Below are positions 1-9,277 of a DNA stretch of 64,000 nt, piece after piece. The stretch comes from Rhodobacteraceae bacterium QY30. Lineage in GTDB: Bacteria > Pseudomonadota > Alphaproteobacteria > Rhodobacterales > Rhodobacteraceae. The stretch spans positions 1,844,501 to 1,908,500 of the forward strand of contig CP023454.1 in assembly GCA_002356635.1 (NCBI GenBank), written 5' to 3'. The notes under the pieces are model-generated. The model made no database searches and was not told the DNA's origin. It worked only from the letters and a program-made list of their open reading frames with translations. Each line of letters opens with the position of its first letter. Positions within the stretch are counted from its first letter, which is position 1. Both the position numbers and the translations under genes were made by a program.

Positions 1-193
1 TGCCGCTGGCGCAGAAGACCCCCAGCGGCGCTTCCCGCGCGACGTCCCGATCCAGGTGAATGGGCAGCGGATCGTAGCGGCGGGCGAAATCGATGATCTC
101 GGCTTCGGTGACGGGATAGTCGCCAAACAGCCAGACCTGCCCCGGCGCGAAGTCATCCCAGGTCAGGGGGGCGGCGGTGCTCAGGTCTTTCAT
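1..193 (-). CDS. MaoC-like (R)-specific enoyl-CoA hydratase family protein, C-terminal part outside the window
   Basis: The first 64 residues are visible, starting at the ATG at 193. They read as the opening of a MaoC/hot-dog dehydratase: WDDFAPGQ, then FARRYDPLPIHLD, the segment that in this family holds the catalytic Asp and His, then a CASG segment. Such proteins hydrate or dehydrate enoyl-CoA thioesters. PhaJ, which feeds (R)-3-hydroxyacyl-CoA to PHA synthase, belongs to the same fold. The gene lies just downstream of phaC on the same strand, so a PHA precursor role is tempting but cannot be told from other MaoC proteins on this fragment. It runs off the left edge. Confidence 0.8.
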   Translation of the reverse strand, partial: MKDLSTAAPLTWDDFAPGQVWLFGDYPVTEAEIIDFARRYDPLPIHLDRDVAREAPLGVFCASG

Positions 194-330
194 CTCGGAT
201 CCTCGAGGCGGTGATGGTCCGGGCGCACGGCCCGGTCAAACGGGTTCGGTAGCGTATCATGATGAAACTTTCGATCCGAGGGCAAGCACCATTGCGCCCA
301 CGAAACGGGAAAACCGGCCGTTCCCGGCGC

Positions 331-2196
331 TCAGCGCAGCAGCACGTATTCTCCCGGCGCGGCACGACGGGCAGCATAGCCAAGTTCGGCCCGGCCCATC
401 GGGGGTGGGGCTATCCGCTCGTCCGAGCGTTGCAGCAGCCAGTTCCGCAGCGCCTCCCACCAGGATCCTGGCGTCGGCACGACCGATTGCGCCCAGACTT
501 CGGGGTCGCGGTGGTTCGAGGTTTCGTCATGCTGAAGGATGCGGTAGGCCGCCCGGTCACTGCCCGGCGGCGCAACGATGCCGGTGTTGTGCCCGCCCGA
601 GACCAGCGCGAAGGTCAACGCCCCGTGGACCATGTAGGAAAGCTTGTAGACCGATTTCCACGGCGCAATGTGGTCGCGCTCGGTCGCGACGGCGAAGATC
701 GGGGCCCGGATGTCGGCGGGATAGACTGCGGCGCCTCCGGCCACAAACCGCCCCTCTGACAAGTCGTTGTTCAGGAATAGCCAACGCAGATACTCGGAAT
801 GCATCCGGAACGGCATTCGCGTTGCATCCGCGCTCCAACTGGCCAGATCGTTCGGTCGATTGACCTCACCCTCCAGGTATGCCTTGGTCGCCTGCGACCA
901 GATCAGGTCCTGCGACCGGAGCATGTTGAAGGCCCCCGCCATGCGCTGCTGGTCCAGGTAGCCGTCGCGCCACATGATGTCTTCCAGAAGCGCGATCTGC
1001 GGCTCGCTGGTGAACATCGACAATTCGCCCGCCTGCGAAAAGTCGACCTGCGCGGCCAGAAGCGACAACGACGCGAACCGGTCGTCCCCTTCCCGGGCCA
1101 TGACCGCCGCCGCGACCGTCAGCAGGGTGCCGCCCAGGCAGTAACCTATGCCATGCACCGCAGGCGCCCCGGTGATCGCGCAGACCGCATCCAGCGCCGC
1201 CATCACCCCCAGGGTGCGGTAATCATCGAAGCCCAGGTCGCGGTCCCCGGCATCGGGGTTCTTCCAGGACAGGCAGAACACCGTGAACCCCTGACCCACA
1301 AGCCAGCGAATCAGCGAGTTTTCCGGCGACAGATCAAGGATGTAGAATTTCATGATCCAGGCCGGCACGATCAGGATCGGCACCGCCTGCACCTTGTCGG
1401 TGGTCGGCGCGTACTGGATCAGCTCGACCAGGCGATTCTGGTAGACCACCTGCCCGGGCGTCACGGCCACATCCTGTCCCGGCTGGAAAGCCAGCGGTCG
1501 GGGCGCGGTGTTGCCCGCCGCCATCCGCGCCATGTCCTCGGCCAGCGCCTGCGCGCCCCGGACCAGGTTCTGCCCGCCCTCCTTCCAGGTGCGGTCCATC
1601 AGCTCGGGGTTGGTGGCCAGAAAGTTCGAGGGCGACAGCATGTCCAGATACTGGCGGCTGTAGAATTCGACCAGCCGCTCGTTCTCTCGGCTGACACCCG
1701 GAATGTCGGTCGTGGCATTGTGCCACCATTGCTGGGTCAGCAGGAAGGACTGGTAGATGGCGCTGTAGGGCATCTTCTGCCAGGCCGGGCTGGCAAAGCG
1801 CCGGTCGTTCGGCAAAGGCTCGATCGACGCTTCGGGATCCTCGCCGCCGACACCCGACCACAGGGATTGCGTCAGCCGGTTCCACTTGCGCCAGCCCTTC
1901 CAGACCAGCTCCATCTGCTTGCCGGGCGACAGCGCCAGATGCGTGGCCCAGTCACCCCAGGCCTGCGCCAGCCCCACGACCGAAAGCCCGCCCACGGCCG
2001 AACCCAGGATCGCGTGGACATTCCGGTCCAGGCTGCGGAACGCCGCCTCGGCCGCCGCCTTCCGGGCAACGGCCTCGTCCACGGGGGGGCCGGCGTTGGG
2101 GACCGGAACGGGAAGCAGGCCCGCGGAAGGATCCGCAGGCTGCGCGGTCATGTTCGGCAGCGCCGGGGCCGATCGGGTCGCGGGCTTTCGGGCCAT
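331..2196 (-). CDS. phaC: class I poly(R)-hydroxyalkanoate synthase
   Basis: The 621-residue protein has the length of class I PHA synthases, which polymerise (R)-3-hydroxyacyl-CoA into storage granules. The lipase-box-like GYCLGG places the catalytic cysteine at about residue 353. Downstream the family's Asp lies in ERDHIAPW and its His in SGGHNTG. The N-terminal 40 residues are proline- and alanine-rich and look disordered. The start ATG overlaps the stop of the upstream phasin gene (TGATG), so the two are translationally coupled. An FNR-like box upstream of the phasin gene suggests oxygen-responsive expression of the pair. Confidence 0.96.
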   Translation of the reverse strand: MARKPATRSAPALPNMTAQPADPSAGLLPVPVPNAGPPVDEAVARKAAAEAAFRSLDRNVHAILGSAVGGLSVVGLAQAWGDWATHLALSPGKQMELVWKGWRKWNRLTQSLWSGVGGEDPEASIEPLPNDRRFASPAWQKMPYSAIYQSFLLTQQWWHNATTDIPGVSRENERLVEFYSRQYLDMLSPSNFLATNPELMDRTWKEGGQNLVRGAQALAEDMARMAAGNTAPRPLAFQPGQDVAVTPGQVVYQNRLVELIQYAPTTDKVQAVPILIVPAWIMKFYILDLSPENSLIRWLVGQGFTVFCLSWKNPDAGDRDLGFDDYRTLGVMAALDAVCAITGAPAVHGIGYCLGGTLLTVAAAVMAREGDDRFASLSLLAAQVDFSQAGELSMFTSEPQIALLEDIMWRDGYLDQQRMAGAFNMLRSQDLIWSQATKAYLEGEVNRPNDLASWSADATRMPFRMHSEYLRWLFLNNDLSEGRFVAGGAAVYPADIRAPIFAVATERDHIAPWKSVYKLSYMVHGALTFALVSGGHNTGIVAPPGSDRAAYRILQHDETSNHRDPEVWAQSVVPTPGSWWEALRNWLLQRSDERIAPPPMGRAELGYAARRAAPGEYVLLR

Positions 2197-2558
2197 CAGG
2201 GTTTCGGGCGCGTCGTCCCGCCCGTGACGGCCTTCGCCTCGTCCTGAAGACCCTCGATGAACTGCTCGGTGGTGGCTGCGGCGAAGGCGCTGAGCGTCCC
2301 TGCCTCGTTCGTGTAGTCGGACATCGCGCGCGACCAGAAGGACGACAGGACCGTCATCATCGAGGCCGGATCGGTGGCTTTCGCAAGGTCCGCCAGCATC
2401 TGGCGGTCCTTTTCGTAGCGGGTCTTGAGGAAGTCGAGCGTCTCGATGTTCTGGCGCAGCACGGCATCCATCATCCGGGCCTGCGCCCGAACGACACCGG
2501 CCAGCATGTCACCGGCCTGGGCGGGGTTGAAGGGGCGGTTTTCAGCGTCGTTGCTCAT
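2196..2558 (-). CDS. phasin family protein (PHA granule associated)
   Basis: This 120-residue, helix-rich, charged protein has no signal peptide. The middle (residues about 20-105) looks like the amphipathic helical core of phasins, which coat PHA granules and modulate the synthase. The ATG at 2558 was chosen because AAAGGAAG lies just upstream and the more distal in-frame starts give an unlikely arginine/proline extension. It overlaps phaC by one base and precedes it in the same transcript, a common phasin-synthase arrangement. The assignment rests on size, composition and context rather than a sharp motif. Confidence 0.8.
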   Translation of the reverse strand: MSNDAENRPFNPAQAGDMLAGVVRAQARMMDAVLRQNIETLDFLKTRYEKDRQMLADLAKATDPASMMTVLSSFWSRAMSDYTNEAGTLSAFAAATTEQFIEGLQDEAKAVTGGTTRPKP

Positions 2559-2637
2559 CGGAACTTCCTTTCGCATGCGTCCAGGTGGCGGACTGTTGAA
2601 AACAGGGGGACAATAGACGGGTCCCGCAGTGCGGACC

Positions 2638-2651
2638 TTGACCATGATCAA
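2638..2651 (-). promoter_or_regulatory. FNR/FnrL-like box upstream of phasin-phaC
   Basis: On the minus strand the sequence is TTGATCATGGTCAA, which matches the TTGAT-N4-ATCAA consensus at nine of ten defined positions. It lies about 80 bases upstream of the phasin start in a non-coding gap, so it could act as an activating site near -41 of a promoter. NnrR/DnrD-type regulators recognise similar sites, so the regulator is not certain. Confidence 0.5.
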
Positions 2652-2719
2652 GGCCCGAAGGTTCGGCCCGATGGTAGCAACTCCGCCGCACAGTTTCACG
2701 ACGACCGCGCACCGGATGC

Positions 2720-3568
2720 TCAGGCGTCAAGCCCCAGGTCGAGCGTGCGGGCAGAGTGCGTGAGCGCCCCCGCCGAGATGTAATCGACCCCCGTCGCGGC
2801 GACTTCCGCGATCCGACGCAGCGCCATGTTGCCCGAAGCTTCGGTCACCATCCGGCCCGCGACCATCGCCACCGCCTCGCGCAAGGTGGCGCTGTCCATG
2901 TTGTCCAGAAGCACCACATCAGCCCCGCCGATCGCCAGCACCTCGGCCAGCTGATCCAGCCGGTCGACCTCGATCTCGACCCGCATCATGTGCGACCGCG
3001 CGGCGCTGGCCGCACGCAAGACCGGACCCACCCCCCCGGCGGCAGCGATGTGGTTGTCCTTGATCAGGATTGCATCCGACAGGCCGTAACGGTGGTTCGA
3101 CCCGCCGCCGTGCAGGACGGCCAGCTTTTCCACCACCCTCAGCCCCGGCGTGGTTTTACGGGTGCAGGTGATCCGCGCCTTCGTGCCACGGGTTTCGGCC
3201 ACGAAGGCCGCCGTCTGCGTGGCGATCCCGGACAGCCGGCCGGCAAAGTTCAGCGCCACGCGCTCCGCCATCAGGATCGACGCGGCAGCCCCCGTGATCC
3301 GCATCAGGGCCTGCCCCGGCGCGCAAGCATCGCCATCGCGGGCCAGTGGCTCGACCTTCAGCGTCGGGTCCACCAACCGGAATGCCATCGCCGCAACCGA
3401 CAGGCCCGAGACGACGCCGGTTTCGCGGGCATTCATCACGGCTGTCCATTCAAGCCCCGCCGGGATCACCGCGCGGCAGGTCACATCGCCCATCGGGGCC
3501 AGATCCTCGGTCAGTGCGGCGCGGACCAGGGGTTCCAGAAGCAGATCGGGAAGCGTGGCGTTTTGCAT
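2720..3568 (-). CDS. nadC: nicotinate-nucleotide pyrophosphorylase (quinolinate phosphoribosyltransferase)
   Basis: NadC converts quinolinate and PRPP to nicotinate mononucleotide, CO2 and pyrophosphate in de novo NAD synthesis. The 282-residue protein has the family's usual length. Visible landmarks are the Arg/Lys-rich TRKTTPGLR loop, the HGGGSNHRYGL segment, the Lys-containing LIKDNHI motif and the barrel motifs EIEVD and VVLLDNM. It is the last gene of nadA-nadB-nadC; its start ATG overlaps the nadB stop in a TGATG. Confidence 0.97.
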   Translation of the reverse strand: MQNATLPDLLLEPLVRAALTEDLAPMGDVTCRAVIPAGLEWTAVMNARETGVVSGLSVAAMAFRLVDPTLKVEPLARDGDACAPGQALMRITGAAASILMAERVALNFAGRLSGIATQTAAFVAETRGTKARITCTRKTTPGLRVVEKLAVLHGGGSNHRYGLSDAILIKDNHIAAAGGVGPVLRAASAARSHMMRVEIEVDRLDQLAEVLAIGGADVVLLDNMDSATLREAVAMVAGRMVTEASGNMALRRIAEVAATGVDYISAGALTHSARTLDLGLDA

Positions 3569-5151
3569 CAGGGCTCTTCCGTTTCACAAAGGCTGCGGAT
3601 GCGCAGGGCCTCGGTCAGGGTCATGTGGCTGCGCCTGGCCTGCGCCGGATCGGGTGCGGGGAAATCGGTGCGGAAATGCCCGCCCCGGCTTTCCTGACGC
3701 ACCAAAGCCGCCGCAGCAATCAGCGTCGCGGTCGCGGTCATGTTGCGCAGGTTTTCGCTCTCTCCGCCCTGCGCCTCGATCCGGGCGATCCCGGCCAGCG
3801 CATGGCGAAGACCCGCAGCATCGCGGACGACGCCAACGTGGTCGGTCATCAGGCGGCGCAACTCCGCGATCAGCGCAGGGTCAGGGGCGTCGCCGTCTGT
3901 GGGGAACTGCAAGGCCACGGGCGGGGCATCCTTCACCTCCCCCAGGCTTTCGGCAATCCCGCGCGCGCAGATCCGCGCAAAGACCAGCGCCTCGAGCAGC
4001 CCGTTCGACGCCAGCCGGTTCGCGCCATGAAGCCCGGTCGATGAGGCTTCGCCGCAGACCCAAAGTCCGCCAAGGCTGGCCCGGCCATCGGACCGGGTGT
4101 CGACGCCGCCCATGTGGTAATGCGCGGCGGCAGCCACCGGGATCGGCTCTGTCACCGGGTCGATCCCGGCGCGAAGGCAGGCGGCCGTCACGGCCGGAAA
4201 GCGGCTGGCGATCTCGGCCCCCAGAACGGCACGGGTATCCAGCATCGGGCGCCGCCCCGCTTGCGTTTCGGCAAAGATCGCACGGGCGACGATATCGCGG
4301 GGCGCCAGTTCGGCGTCGGGATGCACCGCCAGCATGAAGCGTTCGCCCGCCGCATTGACCAGCACCGCGCCTTCGCCCCGCAGCGCCTCGGTCGCCAGCG
4401 GCGCCGGGTCTTCGCCCGAGGCGATGGCCGTCGGGTGGAACTGCACGAATTCCGCATCGGCAATCATCGCGCCCGCCCGCGCCGCCATGCCGATCACTTG
4501 GCCGCGGATGCGTGGCGGGTTCGTTGTCACCGCATACAGCCCGCCAGAACCACCACCGGCCAGCAGCACCGCCGCACCCCGCACCAGCACACGGCCCGAA
4601 GGCGCATCGGCCCGTTCCAGCCAGACGCCGGTGACAAACCCGTCCCGCACCTCAAGCCCCGAGGCCATGACCCCTTCGGCCACCTGAACCGACGGCGTCG
4701 CCCGGACGGCGGCAATCAGCGCCTGCATGATTTCGCGCCCGGCCTGGTCACCCTTGACGCGCACGACACGCGCCCGCGCATGGGCCGCTTCGCGCGACAG
4801 GACATAGCCGCCCATCGCGTCGCGGTCGAAGGGTGTGCCCAGTTCGGTCAGCTCAAGGATCTGCGCCCGTGCATCCGCCGTCACCATCCGCGCCACGGCG
4901 GGATCGACCGTGCCCGCGCCGGCGCGCATCGTGTCCTGCGCGTGATCTTCTGCGGTGTCGTTCGCGGCCATCGCCGCCGCAACCCCGCCTTGCGCCCAGG
5001 CCGAAGACGCCCCGCCGCCCAGCACCTCGGGCGAGATCACCAGCACCGGGCGCGGCGCCAGTTCCAGCGCCGCATGAAGCGCACCGATTCCAGCGCCGAC
5101 GATGATGATGCGCCCGGTCGTGACCGGAGCTTCGCCCCCCGCCACGTTCAC
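3568..5151 (-). CDS. nadB: L-aspartate oxidase
   Basis: NadB is the FAD enzyme that oxidises L-aspartate to iminoaspartate, the substrate of NadA. The predicted 527 residues match the family. The dinucleotide fold IIVGAGIGALHAALEL is near the N-terminus. The succinate-dehydrogenase-like signatures are visible as GGGSGGLY, QFHPTA and GEASSTGLHGANRLASNGLLE. I chose the GTG at 5151 because it sits in a GTGA overlap with the nadA stop and puts the FAD motif about 15 residues from the start. The frame stays open further upstream, but only inside nadA. Confidence 0.95.
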   Translation of the reverse strand: MNVAGGEAPVTTGRIIIVGAGIGALHAALELAPRPVLVISPEVLGGGASSAWAQGGVAAAMAANDTAEDHAQDTMRAGAGTVDPAVARMVTADARAQILELTELGTPFDRDAMGGYVLSREAAHARARVVRVKGDQAGREIMQALIAAVRATPSVQVAEGVMASGLEVRDGFVTGVWLERADAPSGRVLVRGAAVLLAGGGSGGLYAVTTNPPRIRGQVIGMAARAGAMIADAEFVQFHPTAIASGEDPAPLATEALRGEGAVLVNAAGERFMLAVHPDAELAPRDIVARAIFAETQAGRRPMLDTRAVLGAEIASRFPAVTAACLRAGIDPVTEPIPVAAAAHYHMGGVDTRSDGRASLGGLWVCGEASSTGLHGANRLASNGLLEALVFARICARGIAESLGEVKDAPPVALQFPTDGDAPDPALIAELRRLMTDHVGVVRDAAGLRHALAGIARIEAQGGESENLRNMTATATLIAAAALVRQESRGGHFRTDFPAPDPAQARRSHMTLTEALRIRSLCETEEP

Positions 5152-6197
5152 TTTGCCGCCTTGCGCGACAGATCGATCATCCGCTGCACCGCCCGGCGCG
5201 CGCCTTCGGCAACGCTCGGGTCCACCTCGACCGCCGTTGTCATGGTGTGCAGCGACCAGAGGATCTTCTCCAGCGTGATCATCTTCATGTAGGGACACAT
5301 GTTGCAGGGCCCGACGAATTCCACCTCGGGCAGCGCATCCGCGATGTTCGATGCCATCGAGCATTCGGTCACCAGCATCGCCTTCTGCGGACGGTGCTTG
5401 CTGACATAGTCGATGATGCCCGAGGTCGAGCCCGAGAAATCGGCCTCGTTCACGACATCGGGCGGACATTCGGGATGGGCGATGATCACCGTCTCGGGTT
5501 GATACTGGCGGAATTCGCGCAGATCGCCCGCGGTGAAGCGTTCGTGGACGATACAGGCCCCCGCCCACCACACGACGCGCTTTTGCGGCACCTGCCGCGC
5601 GACGTTCTGGGCCAGATACTGGTCGGGCGTCATGATGACGGTGTCGCTCTCCATCGCCGCGACGATCTGCGCGGCATTGGAGGAAGTGCAGCACACATCC
5701 GACGCCGCCTTCACCGCTGCGGTGGTATTGACATAGCTGACGACCGGCGCGCCGGGATAGCGGGCGCGCATTTCGGCGATGCCCTCGGGCGTGATCGATT
5801 CCGCCAGGCTGCACCCGGCTTCCATGTCGGGCATCAGCACGGTTTTCGACGGATTGAGGATCTTCGATGTCTCGGCCATGAAATGGACGCCGCCCTGCAC
5901 AATCACATCGGCCTCGACCTCGCTGGCCTTGATCGCCAGTTGCAGGCTGTCGCCCACCACATCGGCCACGCCGTGGAAGATGTCGGGCGTCATGTAGTTA
6001 TGCGCCAGGATCACGGCATTGCGGTCGCGTTTCAGCTTGTTGATCGCCAGAACATAGGGCGCATGGCGCGCCCAGTCGGCGAAGGGCATCACCCGCGCCA
6101 GCCGGGCATGGATTTCCGATGTCGCCTCCGCCGCCTTGAGCGAGGGTTCAAGGTCGTAATGCCTTGCAAGCTCCGCCCGCATGTTGCCTGCCACCAT
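5148..6197 (-). CDS. nadA: quinolinate synthase
   Basis: NadA condenses iminoaspartate with dihydroxyacetone phosphate to quinolinate using a [4Fe-4S] cluster. The 349-residue protein carries the expected cysteine sites in DVCCTSSNA, EAGCSLAE and GPCNMCPYM, as well as the LAHNYM and HPECPP motifs. The ATG at 6197 has GGGGAGG a few bases upstream. It is the first gene of nadA-nadB-nadC and overlaps nadB by four bases. I could not recognise a regulator gene or a clear operator upstream. Confidence 0.97.
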   Translation of the reverse strand: MVAGNMRAELARHYDLEPSLKAAEATSEIHARLARVMPFADWARHAPYVLAINKLKRDRNAVILAHNYMTPDIFHGVADVVGDSLQLAIKASEVEADVIVQGGVHFMAETSKILNPSKTVLMPDMEAGCSLAESITPEGIAEMRARYPGAPVVSYVNTTAAVKAASDVCCTSSNAAQIVAAMESDTVIMTPDQYLAQNVARQVPQKRVVWWAGACIVHERFTAGDLREFRQYQPETVIIAHPECPPDVVNEADFSGSTSGIIDYVSKHRPQKAMLVTECSMASNIADALPEVEFVGPCNMCPYMKMITLEKILWSLHTMTTAVEVDPSVAEGARRAVQRMIDLSRKAAK

Positions 6198-6677
6198 GAA
6201 AGCCTCCCCTTCCCCCTTGCGCCCGAGCGCCGCCGGGCCGGCGCATCGCCTCGGCGGCCGGACCCGATAGGCCGCGCTAGCACGATTGTCGGGGAACGAA
6301 AAGACCACGCCTTGCCCCTCGGGCCCAGGGGACCATGCAGAAGGCATCTGTCGGGTCCACCGGATGCGACACCGCGCCCGGAGTCGGCACGTCGGGCCTG
6401 CGGGGCGCCCCGAACGGCCCCCTCGACGCGCCTTCCGTTGACTTGCGGGAACCGGGTGCCTACCTTCGCCAGATGATTACGTTCGCCCCTCTGTGCAGGT
6501 TCCGCATCCATGCGGGTTCGCTGCTGACGCGCTTTCTGCCCCGGGCAGGGGCTTAGGTAATCTGCATCCGGGGTTCGGGGCGCGCGCGCGCGCGCCTTCC
6601 TTACATCCTCCTTTTCGCTGCGACCGAACGCACCAGACGGGGCGCCCGTCGCCTCCAATCCACCCGAAGGATCAATC
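6198..6677. other. non-coding gap between nadA and rnk (divergent promoter region)
   Basis: About 480 bases separate the divergent nadA and rnk starts. Short open frames exist here but they are arginine/proline-rich and have no ribosome site, so I reject them. The only structure I see is an uninterrupted alternating (GC)8 run at 6580-6595, roughly 85 bases before rnk, the kind of sequence that can adopt Z-DNA. Promoters for both genes must lie here but I cannot place them. Confidence 0.5.
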
Positions 6678-7130
6678 ATGGCCAGAAAACCCGCCCCTCC
6701 CCGCATCTTCATCGATGAAAGCCACGTCGAACATCTGGAACGGATCGCCGAAGGCGCGCTGCGCCGCAGCCCCGAACTGGCGGACCGGCTGCTGGCCGAG
6801 CTGGCCCGCGCACAACGCGTCCCGGCGTCGAAGCTGCCGGGCGACGTCGTGACCATCGGCAACAGCGCCACGTTCCGCGACGAAACGACCGGCAAGGAAC
6901 GCACCGTCACGCTGGTCTTTCCGGAGGATGCCGATATTTCGGCGGGGCGCATCTCGGTCATGACGCCGATCGGCGTGGCGCTGCTGGGCCTGCGGGCGGG
7001 CGCGCATTTCGACTGGGAAACGACGACGGGGGAAACCCGGCAACTGACGGTGGTCACGGTCTCGCCCGCCCCGGTCCCGGAGATGGGCACCGCCGCCACG
7101 CCGACACCACCCCACGCCGCCTCGGCCTGA
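6678..7130 (+). CDS. rnk: Rnk-like regulator of nucleoside diphosphate kinase (GreA/GreB C-terminal family)
   Basis: This 150-residue protein combines a short helical N-terminal part (about 15-50) with a GreA/B C-terminal-like domain (about 55-128). Within that domain, FRDETTGKERTVTLVFPEDAD, ISVMTPIGVALLGLRAG and the DW segment are typical of Rnk. These proteins bind RNA polymerase near the secondary channel but lack the acidic coiled-coil tip of Gre factors. A GAAGGA site precedes the ATG. The C-terminal 20 residues are proline/alanine-rich. Confidence 0.85.
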   Translation: MARKPAPPRIFIDESHVEHLERIAEGALRRSPELADRLLAELARAQRVPASKLPGDVVTIGNSATFRDETTGKERTVTLVFPEDADISAGRISVMTPIGVALLGLRAGAHFDWETTTGETRQLTVVTVSPAPVPEMGTAATPTPPHAASA

Positions 7131-7217
7131 CCGGGATTGTCCCGGCCCCCCGTCTGTTGCACACCGATGTCAGGCACGACAGGGGATCCGACTGTGCCGT
7201 CAGGACAGGAGGGGCCG

Positions 7218-8945
7218 TTGGACGGGAAAGGCGACATCAGGCCGGGCGGCAATCCCCGGCATCGGCTGTTTTTTCCCAGCCTGACCGGACTGTCGGCCGC
7301 CGACCTCCCGCGGGAGGCGCTGGCGGCGCTGACGCTGGCGGCCATCGCCATTCCCGAACAGCTGGCCACCGCGCGGCTGATGGGCCTGCCCGCGGGGACG
7401 GGACTTCTGACCTTTGCAGCCGGAACGCTGGCCTATGCGCTGTTCGGACGACGGCGGTCGCTGTCCATCGGTGCGGATTCGACCATCGTCACCATCATGA
7501 CGACCGCCCTGGCCGGCATCGCAATCGGGGGCGGCGCCGATTATCTGGCGCTGTCAGCCTGGTTGTCGGTGATGGTCGGCACGATTCTGGTGCTGACGCG
7601 GCCGCTGAATCTGGGCTGGATCGCCGATCTGATCTCGAAGCCGATGGCAACCGGGTTTCTGGCGGGGATCGCGGTGCACATCTTTCTGGGCGCTGCGCCT
7701 TACGTCCTGGGTTTCACGCCCGGGGCCACCTCGCTTCCCGGGCGGGCGGTCGAGATGGCGCGCCGCATCGGTGAGGCGAACCTGACGGGACTGGCGCTGG
7801 GGACCGCCGTCGTCGTCCTGTCCCTGCTGTCCGAACGCATCGACCGGCGTATTCCCGGCCCGCTGGTGGCGCTGGCGCTGGCCGCGCTGGCGGTGGCGCT
7901 TCTTCCACCGGGATCGGTGGCCATGGTCGGCTCCCTGCCGCTGGAACTGCCGAAGATCGCGCTTGGCCCCGCGCCGACGGCGGATCAGATGGCGGCACTG
8001 TTTCCGATTGCGCTGATCGTCGGGCTGGTCGTCATCATGCAGACCTCGGCCATCACCCAGACCTACCCGGGCGGCGTTCCCGCCACGGCCGATCCGGCCC
8101 GGGACTTCGCCGCCATTGGTCTGGGCGCGATCTTCTCACCGCTGGTCGGTGGCTTTGCCGTGAACGCAAGTCCCGCCCGCACGGCCGTGACCGAGGCGGC
8201 CGGCGGACGGACGCAGCTGACGGGCGTTCTGGCCGTGGCGCTGGCGGCGGTGGCCGCGCTGGCGGGCCGGCACGCGCTGGCCCATGTCCCTGAGGCGGCA
8301 CTGGGCGGCATCCTGTGGCTGATCGCGCTACGCCTGATCCGGCCGATGGAAATGGCACGCATCTGGCGGCAAAGCCCGGACGAATCCGCGCTGTCGCTGG
8401 TGACGCTGGCCCTGGTGGTGCTGTTCCCGATCAACGAGGGCGTGGGGCTGGCCGTCTTGCTGTCGCTCCTGCACTCGATCTACGTCATCGCCCGACCCCG
8501 CACTCCGGTGATGGAGCGGGTGCCCGGAACGACGATCTGGTGGGCGCTGCCCCCTGGCGAAACGGGCGAGACGGAGCCCGGCGTCATGGTCTTTTCCTTG
8601 GGCGCACCGCTCAGTTTTCTCAACGCGCGCTTCATTCTGCGCCGCTTGCACGCGGCCCTAGCCGACCGCGCCCCCGTTCGCCTGCTGGTGATCGAGGCCA
8701 GCGGCGTCATCGATCTGGACTACACCGGATCGACCCAGTTGCAGGACGCGATCACGGACCTGCGTAGCCAGGGGGTCGAGGTGGCGCTGGCCCGGCTGGA
8801 AAGCGAACGCGCGGCCCACGCCGCCCGCCACACCGGGCTTCTGGCGGTTCTGGGGACGGACCGCGTCTTCCACTCGGTCGAGGAAGCGGTGCGCGCCTTG
8901 CCGCGACCGGCGCCCGGAGTTGCTGCGCCCCGCACGGTCGGGTGA
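7218..8945 (+). CDS. SulP family inorganic anion transporter with STAS domain
   Basis: An SLC26/SulP transporter with 10 or more hydrophobic segments (about residues 20-430) followed by a STAS domain (about 455-565, with VIEASGVIDLDYTGS as the conserved core). SulP proteins carry sulfate, bicarbonate or other anions; the substrate is not readable here. The TTG at 7218 is preferred because a perfect AGGAGG lies five bases upstream. In-frame alternatives are GTG 7194, ATG 7167 and TTG 7137, all with weaker sites. The transport core shows IGADSTIVTIM and FAVNASPARTAV. Confidence 0.88.
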   Translation: MDGKGDIRPGGNPRHRLFFPSLTGLSAADLPREALAALTLAAIAIPEQLATARLMGLPAGTGLLTFAAGTLAYALFGRRRSLSIGADSTIVTIMTTALAGIAIGGGADYLALSAWLSVMVGTILVLTRPLNLGWIADLISKPMATGFLAGIAVHIFLGAAPYVLGFTPGATSLPGRAVEMARRIGEANLTGLALGTAVVVLSLLSERIDRRIPGPLVALALAALAVALLPPGSVAMVGSLPLELPKIALGPAPTADQMAALFPIALIVGLVVIMQTSAITQTYPGGVPATADPARDFAAIGLGAIFSPLVGGFAVNASPARTAVTEAAGGRTQLTGVLAVALAAVAALAGRHALAHVPEAALGGILWLIALRLIRPMEMARIWRQSPDESALSLVTLALVVLFPINEGVGLAVLLSLLHSIYVIARPRTPVMERVPGTTIWWALPPGETGETEPGVMVFSLGAPLSFLNARFILRRLHAALADRAPVRLLVIEASGVIDLDYTGSTQLQDAITDLRSQGVEVALARLESERAAHAARHTGLLAVLGTDRVFHSVEEAVRALPRPAPGVAAPRTVG

Positions 8946-9277
8946 CGGATCATCCCACCGATGTCCACCCGGCGCCGGGACAATTGCCCTGCTGCGGAAA
9001 GGCGACACGATCCCGCCGTTCCGCCCGATCACCCGAGGAGGGCCATCCCCGGAAATCGTCCGGCCGTCTCGGCCCATCGGACCTGTCCCGCGCGCCACAG
9101 GCTCCGGCGTGTCGGACATCCGATGCACTCCCACCGCCCCGGCAGATGATCCGCCGCAAACGCAGAAACCCCCAAATGACCTGGATCCGGGCAAAACGTC
9201 GGCTTGTCCGGGCCGGACAGCGGTTGGCCGCAAAGGACCGACCGGTTGGAACCGCAAAGATGCGGCCGGACCCGGAT
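8946..9277. other. convergent intergenic gap after the SulP gene
   Basis: These 332 bases separate two genes whose stops face each other. There is no credible gene. Several short inverted repeats occur, for example a TGTCCGG-G-CCGGACA hairpin around 9207-9221, and GATCCGGG near 9185 facing CCCGGATC near 9273. None has a T-run, so I cannot call a terminator with confidence. Confidence 0.4.

Noticed and set aside
6335-6852. Short plus-strand frames upstream of and into rnk.
   Set aside because: They have no ribosome site and a random-looking composition; the rnk frame is the only one with family motifs.
8946-9277. Inverted repeats after the SulP gene as a terminator or a small RNA.
   Set aside because: The stems are short or far apart and have no T-run; the region is G+C-rich, so such repeats are expected by chance.
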